DNA from: Marinobacter sp. NP-4(2019)
GTDB taxonomy: Bacteria; Pseudomonadota; Gammaproteobacteria; Pseudomonadales; Oleiphilaceae
Direction of reading: 5' to 3'
Length of the DNA stretch: 64,000 nucleotides
Assembly (NCBI RefSeq): GCF_003994855.1
Contig: NZ_CP034142.1
Location: 2,604,001 to 2,668,000 of the forward strand
Of this stretch, positions 35,860 to 44,727 are shown piece by piece. The notes under the pieces are model-generated. The model did not search any database. It saw only the letters and a list, made by a program, of their open reading frames with translations, and was not told the DNA's origin. A program made the translations under genes and the position numbers. Positions within the stretch are counted from its first letter, which is position 1; the number at the start of each line of letters is the position of its first letter.

Positions 35860-36573
35860 ATGAGCAACCTCAGAACACTGGTATTCTTCGCCACGCCCCC
35901 CCACGACTGCAGCTACCTGCCGGATCGTGAGGCAACCACCATGTTCGTCGACCCACGGGCGCACATTGACAAGAAGTTGTACAGTCAGCTCACCGCGCTG
36001 GGGTTTCGCCGCAGTGGTTCCCATTACTACCGCCCCCACTGCGAAAACTGTAACGCGTGCGTACCGGTGCGACTGAAAGTCGATGATTTCAAACCTGACC
36101 GGAATCAACGTCGGGTGTTTGAAAAGAACCGGGATCTGACCTGTGAGCTGGTGCCCGCCAGTTTTAGCGAACGTTATTACCAGCTTTACGCCCATTACAT
36201 TGAACAGCGTCACGCGGATGGCGATATGTATCCGCCGTCCCGGGAACAATTCACCTCTTTTCTGGTGGAAGGCGCCACAGACTCATGGTTCCTGGAGATC
36301 CGCCTCGAAGAAGAGTTGATTGGCCTTGCAGCAGTGGACATGCTGGATGACGGCCTATCGGCTATCTATACGGTCTTTGATCCCGCCCATGAAAGCCGCA
36401 GCCTCGGCACCTTTGCCATTCTTTGGCAGATTGAGGCCGCAAAATCATGGGGACTGCCCCATCTTTATCTGGGGTACTGGATCCGGGAATGCCGTAAAAT
36501 GAACTACAAAACCCGTTTCACCCCCATTGAAGCCCTGCGGGATGGCCAATGGCAGGTACTGAAACGCAACTGA
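35860..36573 (+). CDS. bpt: Aspartate/glutamate leucyltransferase (arginyltransferase-like)
   Basis: 237 residues. The ATG follows the aat stop with no gap. The N-terminal Cys pair in HCENCNACVPVR and the C-terminal GYWIRECRKMNYK and RFTPIEALRDG are typical of Bpt, the bacterial homologue of eukaryotic Ate1. It attaches Leu to N-terminal Asp or Glu of proteins and so marks them for ClpS-ClpAP. Together with aat, clpA and clpS nearby it completes the leucine branch of the N-degron pathway. Confidence 0.95.
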   Translation: MSNLRTLVFFATPPHDCSYLPDREATTMFVDPRAHIDKKLYSQLTALGFRRSGSHYYRPHCENCNACVPVRLKVDDFKPDRNQRRVFEKNRDLTCELVPASFSERYYQLYAHYIEQRHADGDMYPPSREQFTSFLVEGATDSWFLEIRLEEELIGLAAVDMLDDGLSAIYTVFDPAHESRSLGTFAILWQIEAAKSWGLPHLYLGYWIRECRKMNYKTRFTPIEALRDGQWQVLKRN

Positions 36574-36654
36574 TTTTGCTAAATGACGACAAATCAGGCA
36601 GAATTGCGCAATTTAAAATCAAGGCAAGTTAATTCCAAACGAGGTTTTTACTGA

Positions 36655-36873
36655 ATGGCGAAATCAGATGTCATTGAAATGGAAGGCGTTATTGTTGATA
36701 CACTTCCAAATACCATGTTCCGGGTTGAGCTGAGCAACGGCCACGTTGTAACGGCTCACATCTCCGGCAAGATGCGCAAGAATTACATCCGCATCCTGAC
36801 CGGTGACAAGGTGAAAGTTGAGCTGACCCCCTACGATCTCAGCAAGGGTCGTATTGTTTACCGCGCCCGTTAA
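36655..36873 (+). CDS. infA: Translation initiation factor IF-1
   Basis: 72 residues, the normal length, made of a single S1-type OB fold: VIEMEGVIVDTLPNTMFRVEL, HISGKMRKNYIRIL and the ending YDLSKGRIVYR. It binds the A-site of the 30S subunit and helps IF-2 and IF-3. GAGG precedes the ATG by about ten bases. It sits between bpt and the ClpA-ClpS genes as in Pseudomonas, and is closed by an intrinsic terminator. Confidence 0.98.
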   Translation: MAKSDVIEMEGVIVDTLPNTMFRVELSNGHVVTAHISGKMRKNYIRILTGDKVKVELTPYDLSKGRIVYRAR

Positions 36874-36890
36874 TCGCCTGGTGACATCTG

Positions 36891-36917
36891 AAAAGCCCCG
36901 TTTCCGGGGCTTTTTTT
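36891..36917. terminator. Intrinsic terminator after infA
   Basis: GCCCCG (36895-36900), loop TTTC, CGGGGC (36905-36910) and T7, preceded by A4. It ends the infA transcript and, through the A-run, can also end the solute-binding protein transcript on the minus strand. Confidence 0.92.
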
Positions 36918-36932
36918 ATGCAACAACCTACC

Positions 36933-37964
36933 CTACTCGCGATCCTCGGCACTACACTCCAGCGCCCCCGGATTGGTATAACACCGCACTTTTCTGAGAA
37001 TGGTCATCATGTTGTCGTCATAGACACCGGCTGCCAGCATACCTGATGCGTCCTTCGCTTCCTGCATATCGATGCGTACATTGCGCAGCATCTCCTGATA
37101 GCCAACCATGGCTTCTTTGGAAATATCGACCCATCGCTCTGCGGGAACAGAGTTTTCATACTGCCTGACGATCCGCATCGCTTCCGGGTAAAGCCGGGAC
37201 ATGATTTTTCGGGACCGCCGAACAAAGCGATCGTCAAACTCGCCCTCCCGCGCAACCAGATGAATCGAGACCTGACCAACAGGGTATTTCACAATGCCCC
37301 CTTTGTCCCCCATTCCCTTGAACATTTCCAGCACTTCATAGGCAGCTGCTGGAGCGTAGCTAATATCCGCCTGACCAGTATTAAACAGTCGCGCAAAGTT
37401 GGAGATCTTTGCTTCTACGGGCACAGCACCTATGTACTCGACCATATGACGTGCGTCGTGGTGCCCTTCAAAGACCGTGATTCGCTTACCTTTCAGGGCA
37501 TCAACATGGTTGATACTCCGATCATTCACAAATAAATAGGCCGCCCCCATAGGCGCCGCACCGAGAACAACATAGCCGTCTTGTGACATGTGCTCATCCA
37601 CTCTCGGGCTGGAGAGGATATGCATCAGAACCCTCAGGTCTTCATAATAGGGCACAGCCCCGATGGCGCTGATCGAACCGGTAAAATTGTTAAAATGCCG
37701 GACCCCCATATCAGTGACAGCCACGATATCGCATTTGCCAGCCCTGAAGTCCGCCACCGCTTCGTCCTCATCGGTGTACGGGATCATCGCAAGGCTGACT
37801 CCGTATCCCACCGCCTTGCGCTGGTATTCCTGAAGCGTCCGGTAGACAAAACCTCCGGCGCCGGCAACATCGAATACACAGAATTCTTTCCGCTCACTGG
37901 CGGATAACGGGGTCCAGGCAGACAGACACATCACGCCTGCCAGCAGTGCAGCATGTACCTTCAT
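36933..37964 (-). CDS. Putative periplasmic solute-binding protein (DUF6091-like)
   Basis: About 343 residues from the ATG at 37964 (GGAC upstream; a frame reaching 38012 has no good start). A signal peptide (VHAALLAGVMCLSAWTPLSA) is followed by a two-lobed binding-protein pattern: FCVFDVAGAGGFVY, AGKCDIVAVTDMGVRHFN, then KGKRITVFEG and the second-lobe segment GQADISYAPAAAYE. These resemble TRAP/TAXI- or phosphonate-type binding proteins. No transporter genes lie beside it. It is inserted between infA and clpA. Ligand unknown; the family name is from memory. Confidence 0.65.
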   Translation of the reverse strand: MKVHAALLAGVMCLSAWTPLSASERKEFCVFDVAGAGGFVYRTLQEYQRKAVGYGVSLAMIPYTDEDEAVADFRAGKCDIVAVTDMGVRHFNNFTGSISAIGAVPYYEDLRVLMHILSSPRVDEHMSQDGYVVLGAAPMGAAYLFVNDRSINHVDALKGKRITVFEGHHDARHMVEYIGAVPVEAKISNFARLFNTGQADISYAPAAAYEVLEMFKGMGDKGGIVKYPVGQVSIHLVAREGEFDDRFVRRSRKIMSRLYPEAMRIVRQYENSVPAERWVDISKEAMVGYQEMLRNVRIDMQEAKDASGMLAAGVYDDNMMTILRKVRCYTNPGALECSAEDRE

Positions 37965-38126
37965 TCGTCCTGATTCCTTGTCATTATTGTTTGTTAGAGG
38001 TTTCACCACCAACGTTCCGCATGTGTCGGCGGTGAATTCATAAACTGACAGAGATCGGCATGGATTGAATTGACGGCAATGGCAGCCGACTGATTAAACA
38101 GCGGTCAATTTCCCACGAACAGACAT

Positions 38127-38155
38127 AAAAAAACCGCGCCGATTAAAGCGCGGTT
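38127..38155 (-). terminator. Intrinsic terminator of clpSA
   Basis: On the minus strand AACCGCGC and GCGCGGTT form an 8-base stem around an 8-base loop, followed by a run of T (A7 at 38127-38133 on the plus strand). It lies 30 bases after the clpA stop. Confidence 0.9.
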
Positions 38156-38185
38156 CTGGTTAACCCACCGAAGAGCAGTCAGCAA

Positions 38186-40456
38186 TCAGACTGCCTCGGC
38201 AGGCTCATCTTCGTAATCGAACACCAGTTCGTCATCGCGAAGATGAATATGAACATCCCCACCTTTTTCAGACAACCGCCCAAACAGAATCTGTTCGGCA
38301 AGCGGTCGCTTGATCTTATCCTGAATCAGGCGGGACATCGGTCGTGCCCCCATGGTGACATCATAGCCTTTCTCCGCCAGCCAGACCTTGGCGGCCTCAT
38401 CCACATGCAGCACAACATGCTTCTCATCCAGCTGAGCCTGCAGCTCGGTGAGGAACTTGTCCACCACGTGGGTGATGGTGTCTTTCTGGAGATCAGCAAA
38501 CTGGATAATGCCATCAAGACGGTTGCGGAATTCCGGCGTAAACGTCTTGCTGATAATTTCCATGCCGTCGGTACTGTGGTCCTGCTCGCTGAACCCGATC
38601 GAGCGTCGAGCCATGCTCTCGGCCCCGGCGTTGGTGGTCATCACCAGGATAACGTGACGGAAGTCCGCCTTGCGGCCATTGTTGTCCGTCAGCGTACCGT
38701 GGTCCATGACCTGCAACAGCAGGTTAAAGACTTCCGGATGGGCCTTCTCGATCTCATCCAGCAGCAATACGCAGTGAGGATGCTTGTTGACCGCTTCCGT
38801 CAACAGGCCCCCCTGATCGTAACCGACGTAACCCGGAGGCGCACCAATCAAGCGGGACACCGTGTGTCGCTCCATGTACTCGGACATGTCGAAGCGCACC
38901 AATTCGATACCCAGTACCTTGGCAAGCTGCTTGGTGACCTCGGTCTTGCCGACGCCGGTCGGGCCGGCGAACAGGAAGGCCCCTTCCGGCTTCTCTGGCG
39001 CCTTGAGGCCAGCACGGGCAAGTTTGATGGCCGTAGAAAGCGACTCGATTGCCGGATCCTGACCAAACACCACCATCTTGAGATCCCGCTCCAGATTGCG
39101 CAGCAGGTCCTTGTCGCTGGTGGACACGTTCTTCGGAGGAATACGGGCAATGTTCGCCACCACGTCCTCAATATCCGGCACATCGACCGTCTTCTTGCGC
39201 TTGCCTTCCGCCATCAGTCGCTGACGGGCGCCGGCCTCGTCAATGACGTCGATGGCCTTGTCCGGCAGGTGACGGTCGGTGATATAGCGATCCGCCAGCT
39301 CGGCGGCCACCCTTAACGCCTTGTCGGTGTACTTGAGGTCATGGTGTTTTTCAAAATTGGGTTTCAACCCCTTGAGGATCTGATAGGTATCCTCAACGCT
39401 CGGCTCATTGACATCAATCTTCTGGAAGCGTCGGGCGAGCGCACTGTCCTTCTCGAAAATGCCCCGAAATTCGGAGAAGGTGGTTGACCCTATGCAGCGA
39501 ATCTCACCAGAGCTCAGCATTGGCTTGAGCAGGTTGGAAGCATCCATAACGCCGCCAGATGCCGAGCCTGCTCCAATGATGGTATGGATTTCATCAATAA
39601 ACAGGATGGCATGCTGCTGTTTCTTGAGTTCCGCCAACAGACCTTTCAGCCGTTTTTCAAAATCACCACGGTACTTGGTGCCTGCCAGCAAGGCCCCCAG
39701 ATCGAGGGAATAAACCACGGCATCCGAGATAATATCGGGCACCTGGCCATCCACGATACGCTTGGCCAGGCCTTCGGCAATGGCCGTCTTGCCAACACCG
39801 GCCTCCCCGACCAGCAGCGGATTGTTCTTGCGACGACGGACCAGAATCTGGACCACGCGCTCCACTTCATGCTCACGGCCAATCAACGGATCTATGCGAC
39901 CCTGACGGGCCTGCTCATTGAGGTTGGTCGCGTAACTCTCAAGTGGGCGCGCTGAGCCGCCCTCTTCCCCGGCCTCTTCCTGGGCAGCCTGGTCGTGACC
40001 TTCCTGGTCCTCGGCCCCCTGCACTCTGGAGATACCGTGAGAAACGAAGTTCACTACGTCAATTCGGGCAATGCTCTGTTTCTTGAGCACATACACCGCC
40101 TGGCTTTCCTGTTCACTGAAGATGGCGACCAGTACGTTGGCACCCGTCACCTCCTTCTTGCCCGAGGACTGGACATGGAAAACCGCGCGCTGCAGTACTC
40201 TCTGGAAGCCCAGCGTCGGCTGGGTTTCCCGCTCGCTGTCATTGCTCGGGATCAACGGGGTTGTTGAGTCTACAAATTCAATGAGTTCTTCCTGAAGCCG
40301 CTTCAGGTCTGCACCACAGGCTTTCAGGACGCCCACTGCCGATTCGTTGTCCAACAGGGCCAGCAACAAATGCTCCACCGTCATGAATTCATGACGTTTG
40401 TCACGGGCATTTTTGAAGGCCGTATTCAGCGTAATTTCAAGGTCTTTGCTCAGCAT
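38186..40456 (-). CDS. clpA: ATP-dependent Clp protease ATP-binding subunit ClpA
   Basis: 756 residues. The N-terminal Clp repeat domain (about 1 to 140) binds ClpS. Two AAA+ modules follow, with Walker A GEAGVGKTAIAEG near 215 and GPTGVGKTEVTK near 495, and Walker B segments LFIDEIHT and LLLDEIEKAH. The C-terminal Lys-rich D2 end closes the protein. As hexamers it unfolds N-degron and ssrA-tagged proteins and feeds ClpP; clpP is not in the window. It follows clpS by 18 bases in one operon. Confidence 0.97.
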   Translation of the reverse strand: MLSKDLEITLNTAFKNARDKRHEFMTVEHLLLALLDNESAVGVLKACGADLKRLQEELIEFVDSTTPLIPSNDSERETQPTLGFQRVLQRAVFHVQSSGKKEVTGANVLVAIFSEQESQAVYVLKKQSIARIDVVNFVSHGISRVQGAEDQEGHDQAAQEEAGEEGGSARPLESYATNLNEQARQGRIDPLIGREHEVERVVQILVRRRKNNPLLVGEAGVGKTAIAEGLAKRIVDGQVPDIISDAVVYSLDLGALLAGTKYRGDFEKRLKGLLAELKKQQHAILFIDEIHTIIGAGSASGGVMDASNLLKPMLSSGEIRCIGSTTFSEFRGIFEKDSALARRFQKIDVNEPSVEDTYQILKGLKPNFEKHHDLKYTDKALRVAAELADRYITDRHLPDKAIDVIDEAGARQRLMAEGKRKKTVDVPDIEDVVANIARIPPKNVSTSDKDLLRNLERDLKMVVFGQDPAIESLSTAIKLARAGLKAPEKPEGAFLFAGPTGVGKTEVTKQLAKVLGIELVRFDMSEYMERHTVSRLIGAPPGYVGYDQGGLLTEAVNKHPHCVLLLDEIEKAHPEVFNLLLQVMDHGTLTDNNGRKADFRHVILVMTTNAGAESMARRSIGFSEQDHSTDGMEIISKTFTPEFRNRLDGIIQFADLQKDTITHVVDKFLTELQAQLDEKHVVLHVDEAAKVWLAEKGYDVTMGARPMSRLIQDKIKRPLAEQILFGRLSEKGGDVHIHLRDDELVFDYEDEPAEAV

Positions 40457-40474
40457 GGGCCACCCCTGGGTCTA

Positions 40475-40837
40475 TCAGTCCGCACGTTCAATCTCGCAAA
40501 GGAGCGGATGTTCGCATTCCGAGGAATACTGATTCACCTGTGCCGCCTTTGTTTCTGCGATGTCACGGGTATATACCCCACATACGGCTTTTCCCTGCGT
40601 ATGGACGAGCAGCATCACCTGCGTCGCCTTTTCTTCGTTCATCCCGAAGAATTTCATCAGTACATCCACCACAAAATCCATGGGTGTGTAGTCATCGTTC
40701 AGAAGCACCACCCGAAAGCGCGCAGGGCGCTTCAGTGCAGGCTTCTCGGGAGCAACACTGAGGTCATCCTGACGCCCCGGCTGTTGTTCTTCGTCCCCCT
40801 GATTAAATACTAGTAGAGAATTCTGGATAGTCCTCAT
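40475..40837 (-). CDS. clpS: ATP-dependent Clp protease adapter ClpS
   Basis: 120 residues. The core, about residues 38 to 118, has the peptide-binding LLNDDYTPMDFVVDVLMKFF and the Glu-Ala-Thr-rich ATQVMLLVHTQGKAVCGVYTRDIAETKA. ClpS brings proteins with N-terminal Leu, Phe, Tyr or Trp to ClpA. Its N-terminal tail is acidic and Gln-rich as usual. With aat and bpt it is the reader of the marks they make. It is divergent from cspD. Confidence 0.96.
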   Translation of the reverse strand: MRTIQNSLLVFNQGDEEQQPGRQDDLSVAPEKPALKRPARFRVVLLNDDYTPMDFVVDVLMKFFGMNEEKATQVMLLVHTQGKAVCGVYTRDIAETKAAQVNQYSSECEHPLLCEIERAD

Positions 40838-41175
40838 GATTCTTTACCGGTAGTCGGTGCCCTTGGTTAAAGATGGTTGTGAGTCGTCCGGTTTTCAAGC
40901 CAACAAGACTACCGGACGTGCGCTGGTTATCAATACGATCATGATACCGCTTCCGGACCCCCTTCAACCATACATTCCCCCAATGTCCGCTATTGACTCA
41001 ACGACGATATTGGTCAACAGTAAGAGTGCAATGTAAAATAATGTAAATTGGCGTGGTCCTAATGTATCCACGGAAGCACTTATAACAGGTAACCCGATAT
41101 CACCCGTGCCCGCTTCAAGGCACGGCAAAAATACCAATAACAGTGATTGACAGTAAAAGAACAGGGGAGTTCATC
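40838..41175. other. Intergenic region between divergent clpS and cspD
   Basis: 338 bases without a gene on either strand. It must hold the promoters of both genes. A possible hairpin with 8-base perfect arms (CGTCCGGT at 40885-40892 and ACCGGACG at 40911-40918) lies within the clpS leader. I could not place convincing -35 and -10 boxes. Confidence 0.5.
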
Positions 41176-41502
41176 ATGCCAAAGGGCAAAGTGAAGTGGT
41201 TTAACAATGCCAAAGGTTACGGCTTTATCATAGAGGATGGCTGCAGTGATGATCTGTTCGCTCATTTCTCTTCGGTACAGATGGAGGGGTACAAAACCCT
41301 GAAGGCTGGTCAAACGGTAACCTTTGACAAAAAACCCAGCGACAAAGGCATCCACGCGGTGAACATCGTTCCGCAGGAACAACCGCGAAAACAGAACGAA
41401 GCCAGCGCGGGGGAAAAAACGGAAAAGAAGCCTGAGGCCGACCCTGAGAGCAGCAACCATGAGAACGAACTCAGGGACGAGCCACGCGCCGTAAACGCCT
41501 GA
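41176..41502 (+). CDS. cspD: Cold-shock domain protein CspD-like with C-terminal extension
   Basis: 108 residues from the ATG at 41176, which has GGGGAG about six bases upstream; an in-frame ATG at 41143 is poorer. The cold-shock domain fills residues 1 to 68 (KVKWFNNAKGYGFII, DDLFAHFS). The remaining 40 residues are low-complexity and charged (QPRKQNEASAGEKTEKKPEAD), longer than most CspD proteins. CspD in E. coli inhibits replication on entry to stationary phase. Its place next to clpS is conserved. The tail is of unknown use. Confidence 0.9.
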   Translation: MPKGKVKWFNNAKGYGFIIEDGCSDDLFAHFSSVQMEGYKTLKAGQTVTFDKKPSDKGIHAVNIVPQEQPRKQNEASAGEKTEKKPEADPESSNHENELRDEPRAVNA

Positions 41503-41543
41503 TACCTGAGTCTGCCAGGTTACCGGGCTTGAACTGACTTTGT

Positions 41544-41566
41544 GGCCGGCCCCGTTTGGGCCGACC
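41544..41566 (+). terminator. GC-rich hairpin after cspD
   Basis: GGCCGGCCC and GGGCCGACC pair at eight of nine positions around a five-base loop, about 40 bases after the cspD stop. No T-run, so only a possible terminator. The rest of the 219-base gap to rluE shows no gene. Confidence 0.3.
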
Positions 41567-41721
41567 TCAACCCCCGCTGTCGACACCCATGAAGGTGACG
41601 ACCATCGGTTACCTGTGTTACCCCAAAGACAATTCCACTTTTCCTGCTCCCGCCGTTCAGATACCCTCACCGCTTTCAGACACGCCGCAACCCGGCACCG
41701 GAGCATGACCCAGAGCACCGA

Positions 41722-42360
41722 ATGGCGACCCTGATTCTCTTTAACAAGCCCTATAGGGTAATGAGCCAGTTCACCGATTCCGGCAACGGTAAATCGGAAC
41801 GGGCCACATTGGCGGACTGGATTGATGTTCCCCATGTCTACCCGGCGGGCCGCCTGGACTTTGACTCGGAAGGCCTGCTCCTGCTTACCGATGATGGTCG
41901 GTTGCAGCATCGCATTGCCTCTCCTCGCCAGAAAATGCCTAAGACTTATTGGGTCCAGGTGGAAGGCGACATCAGTGATGACGCCCTGGACCGATTGCGT
42001 GAAGGCGTTCAGCTGAAGGATGGCGAAACACGGCCCGCCATTGTCGAAAAAATGCCCGAGCCCCCGGTTTGGCCAAGAGTCCCGCCAGTACGTCACCGGG
42101 AATCCGTTCCCACCTCCTGGATCGAACTCACCATTACCGAGGGCAAGAACCGACAGGTCCGCCGCATGACCGCTGCCGTTGGCTTCCCTACCCTTCGCCT
42201 GATTCGCTATCGTATCGGTGACTGGACCCTCGATAATCTGGCACCGGGTCAGTACCACAAACTGGCCGTCCATGTGCCGGCACCACCCACACGCCCCCGG
42301 CGCCCGCAGAAAACGGGCCGCGGCGGCGGCAACAAGACACGGAGAAAAAGCGGATCATGA
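41722..42360 (+). CDS. rluE: 23S rRNA pseudouridine synthase E-type
   Basis: 212 residues of the RsuA/RluE class without an S4 domain. The catalytic Asp is in GRLDFDSEGLLLLT near residue 48, and the ITEGKNRQVRRM signature lies near 135. It makes pseudouridine in 23S rRNA (position 2457 in E. coli). The C-terminal 25 residues are basic and glycine-rich (PRRPQKTGRGGG), likely an RNA-binding tail. The order rluE-nudJ-mnmA-hflD-purB is the same as in E. coli. The stop overlaps the nudJ start by four bases. Confidence 0.93.
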   Translation: MATLILFNKPYRVMSQFTDSGNGKSERATLADWIDVPHVYPAGRLDFDSEGLLLLTDDGRLQHRIASPRQKMPKTYWVQVEGDISDDALDRLREGVQLKDGETRPAIVEKMPEPPVWPRVPPVRHRESVPTSWIELTITEGKNRQVRRMTAAVGFPTLRLIRYRIGDWTLDNLAPGQYHKLAVHVPAPPTRPRRPQKTGRGGGNKTRRKSGS

Positions 42361-42806
42361 CCTGGACACCCCATGCCACGGTTGCGGTTATTGTGGAAGA
42401 TGACGACGGTCGGTTTCTCCTGGTGGAGGAAGTCAGCGGCGGTCTGGTGGTCTTCAATCAACCAGCCGGACATATCGAGGAAGATGAAGCCATCCTGGAT
42501 GCGGTGCGGCGCGAAACCCTGGAGGAAACAGGCTGGCAGGTGGAGCCCGTGCACTTCCTCGGTCTCTATACCTACAAGGCGCCGGCCAATGGCGTGACCT
42601 ATCACCGTTTCTGCTATTCCGCCCGGGCAGTGAAAAAGGTCACAGACCAGTTGGATGACGGCATTATTGCCGCACATTGGCTGACAAGAGACGAGATTGC
42701 CAGCCTTGGCGGACAACTACGCAGCCCACTGGTACTCCGGTGCATAGAAGATTACCGAAATGGCCGGCGGTTCCCCCTGGATGTGATCATCGACGCTGAG
42801 ACGTGA
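42357..42806 (+). CDS. nudJ: Nudix hydrolase NudJ
   Basis: 149 residues. The Nudix box is complete: Gly in GHIEEDE, then RRETLEETGWQ with the metal-binding Glu residues. TVAVIVEDDDGRFLLVEE opens the fold. NudJ in E. coli hydrolyses thiamin pyrophosphate and pyrimidine precursors such as HMP-PP. Its ATG overlaps the rluE stop; mnmA starts 48 bases on. Confidence 0.93.
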   Translation: MTWTPHATVAVIVEDDDGRFLLVEEVSGGLVVFNQPAGHIEEDEAILDAVRRETLEETGWQVEPVHFLGLYTYKAPANGVTYHRFCYSARAVKKVTDQLDDGIIAAHWLTRDEIASLGGQLRSPLVLRCIEDYRNGRRFPLDVIIDAET

Positions 42807-42854
42807 CAGCCGAACAATGATAGACTGCGGCGCTTTGATTAGTACGGTTCAGCT

Positions 42855-44009
42855 ATGACAGACGCACCCGAAAACACCCGAGTTATCGTTGGCATGTCCG
42901 GCGGCGTTGATTCGTCCGTCGCCGCCTGGCTCCTGAAAGATCAGGGCTACCAGGTTGAAGGCCTGTTCATGAAGAACTGGGACGAGGATGACGGCACCGA
43001 ATACTGTACCGCCATGACCGACCTGGCGGACGCCCAGGCAGTCGCCGATACCATCGGTATTCCCCTGCACACGGCAAGTTTCGCAGCGGAGTACTGGGAT
43101 CGTGTGTTTGAGCATTTCCTATCGGAGTACAAGGCCGGTCGCACGCCCAATCCGGATATCCTGTGCAACAAGGAAGTGAAGTTCCGCGCGTTTCTGGACT
43201 ATGCCGTTACCCTCGGAGCCGACTTCATCGCCACCGGTCACTACACCCGCCGGCGGCCGCTCAACGATGGTTCTGGCAAAGCACAACTGCTGAAAGGGCT
43301 CGACCCCAACAAGGATCAGAGCTATTTCCTCCACGCCGTCTCCGGTGACCGCATCGCCCGGACGCTATTCCCGGTCGGGGAGCTGGAGAAGCCGGAAGTT
43401 CGTCGAATCGCCGAAACCCAGGGATTCGTCACCCACGACAAGAAGGATTCCACCGGCATCTGCTTTATTGGCGAACGCAAGTTTCGGGATTTCCTCAAAC
43501 AGTACCTGCCGGCCCAGCCCGGAGACATTGAAACCCCGGATGGCCAGGTGATCGGTCGCCACCAGGGCCTGATGTATCACACCATCGGCCAGCGCCAGGG
43601 CCTGGGTATTGGCGGGCTCAGCGAGTTTGGCGATGATCCCTGGTACGTAGCCGATAAGGATTTGGGGCGTAACGTATTGATTGCCGTTCAGGGCAAGCAG
43701 CACCCACTGCTGTTCTCCCGTGGGCTGGTCAGCGGCCCGATTGACTGGGTGGCCGGGGAGGCACCCGCCGGAGAATTCCGGTGCAAGGCCAAGACCCGCT
43801 ATCGGCAGCCAGACCAGGACTGCGTCGTGACTCTGTGTGACGGTGGCGTGACCGTGGTATTTGACGATGCCCAGCGTGCGGTCACACCGGGCCAGTCCGT
43901 TGTCTTCTATGAGGGAGAGGTTTGCCTGGGGGGCGGCGTTATCGAACAAACCTGGCGTGACGGGGAACCCCTTCCCGCAAGGGCCGTCGTTACCGGAGTG
44001 CAGGCATGA
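42855..44009 (+). CDS. mnmA: tRNA-specific 2-thiouridylase MnmA
   Basis: 384 residues. The P-loop is GMSGGVDSSVAAWLL at the N-terminus; the catalytic Cys pair is in NPDILCNKEVKF and SKTGICF-like DSTGICFIGER. The C-terminal beta-barrel holds the tRNA arm. It thiolates U34 of Lys, Glu and Gln tRNAs using sulfur relayed by TusA and the TusBCDE chain; a tusA gene lies at 61183-61422. The stop overlaps hflD by four bases. Confidence 0.97.
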   Translation: MTDAPENTRVIVGMSGGVDSSVAAWLLKDQGYQVEGLFMKNWDEDDGTEYCTAMTDLADAQAVADTIGIPLHTASFAAEYWDRVFEHFLSEYKAGRTPNPDILCNKEVKFRAFLDYAVTLGADFIATGHYTRRRPLNDGSGKAQLLKGLDPNKDQSYFLHAVSGDRIARTLFPVGELEKPEVRRIAETQGFVTHDKKDSTGICFIGERKFRDFLKQYLPAQPGDIETPDGQVIGRHQGLMYHTIGQRQGLGIGGLSEFGDDPWYVADKDLGRNVLIAVQGKQHPLLFSRGLVSGPIDWVAGEAPAGEFRCKAKTRYRQPDQDCVVTLCDGGVTVVFDDAQRAVTPGQSVVFYEGEVCLGGGVIEQTWRDGEPLPARAVVTGVQA

Positions 44010-44650
44010 GCCGATCGTTGTACGACCAGACCCTGGCACTGGCCGGAGTCTTCCAGGCCGCCGCCCAGGTACAGCAGGTGGCCCACACCGGTCAGTGTGC
44101 CGACTCCAGCTTCGAGACGTCCATACGCTCCCTGTTCGCGACGGAGCCAGAGACCACCCTCGACGTTTACGGTGGCGAACTCAAGGACCTTCGCGAGGGG
44201 CTGAACACCCTGGCCAATGTGCTCAGCCAGCAGAGCAAACAACAGGATATTGAGGTTCTTCGCTACACCCTCAACCTGATCCACCTTGAATCAAAGCTGA
44301 ACCGTGACAAGGATATGATGGCAGTGATTGGCAGCCGCATTGATCAGGCCCGGCATACCGCCAGTCACTTCGGTTACCTGCACAGCAACCTGATTGGCAA
44401 CCTGGCCTCCATATACGGCGACACCATCAGCACCTTCCGGATGCGTATCCAGGTAACCGGCGATCCCGCAGTCCTGCAACGGGAAGAAAATGCGGCCCGC
44501 GTAAGGGCTCTGCTGCTAGCGGGCATCCGGTCCGCCGTACTCTGGCGCCAGAGCGGCGGACGCCGCTGGCAACTGATTTTTTCCCGGCGCAAAGTGATCG
44601 CCACCGCGCGGGATCTCGCCGAGAAGGCTAACCGTTCGGTTTACGACTGA
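44006..44650 (+). CDS. hflD: High-frequency lysogenisation protein HflD homologue
   Basis: 214 residues, all-helical, with the family features SLYDQTLALAGVFQAAAQVQQVA and the C-terminal AGIRSAVLWRQSGGRRWQLIFSRRK. HflD in E. coli binds phage lambda CII and is peripheral on the membrane; its housekeeping role is not settled. It is co-translated with mnmA (ATGA overlap), as in most gammaproteobacteria. purB starts 77 bases downstream. Confidence 0.93.
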   Translation: MSRSLYDQTLALAGVFQAAAQVQQVAHTGQCADSSFETSIRSLFATEPETTLDVYGGELKDLREGLNTLANVLSQQSKQQDIEVLRYTLNLIHLESKLNRDKDMMAVIGSRIDQARHTASHFGYLHSNLIGNLASIYGDTISTFRMRIQVTGDPAVLQREENAARVRALLLAGIRSAVLWRQSGGRRWQLIFSRRKVIATARDLAEKANRSVYD

Positions 44651-44727
44651 TTCGCGCCCTGCGGTGGTGTATCATAGGCACCCCAATTCAGTAATGACCC
44701 ATTCTTTGATGATTTGAGAGGTTTTCG

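Noticed and set aside
41080..42273. A 397-residue open frame on the minus strand across cspD and rluE
   Set aside because: It spans two clear plus-strand genes and a gap, has no recognisable domain, and would need antisense use of conserved code.
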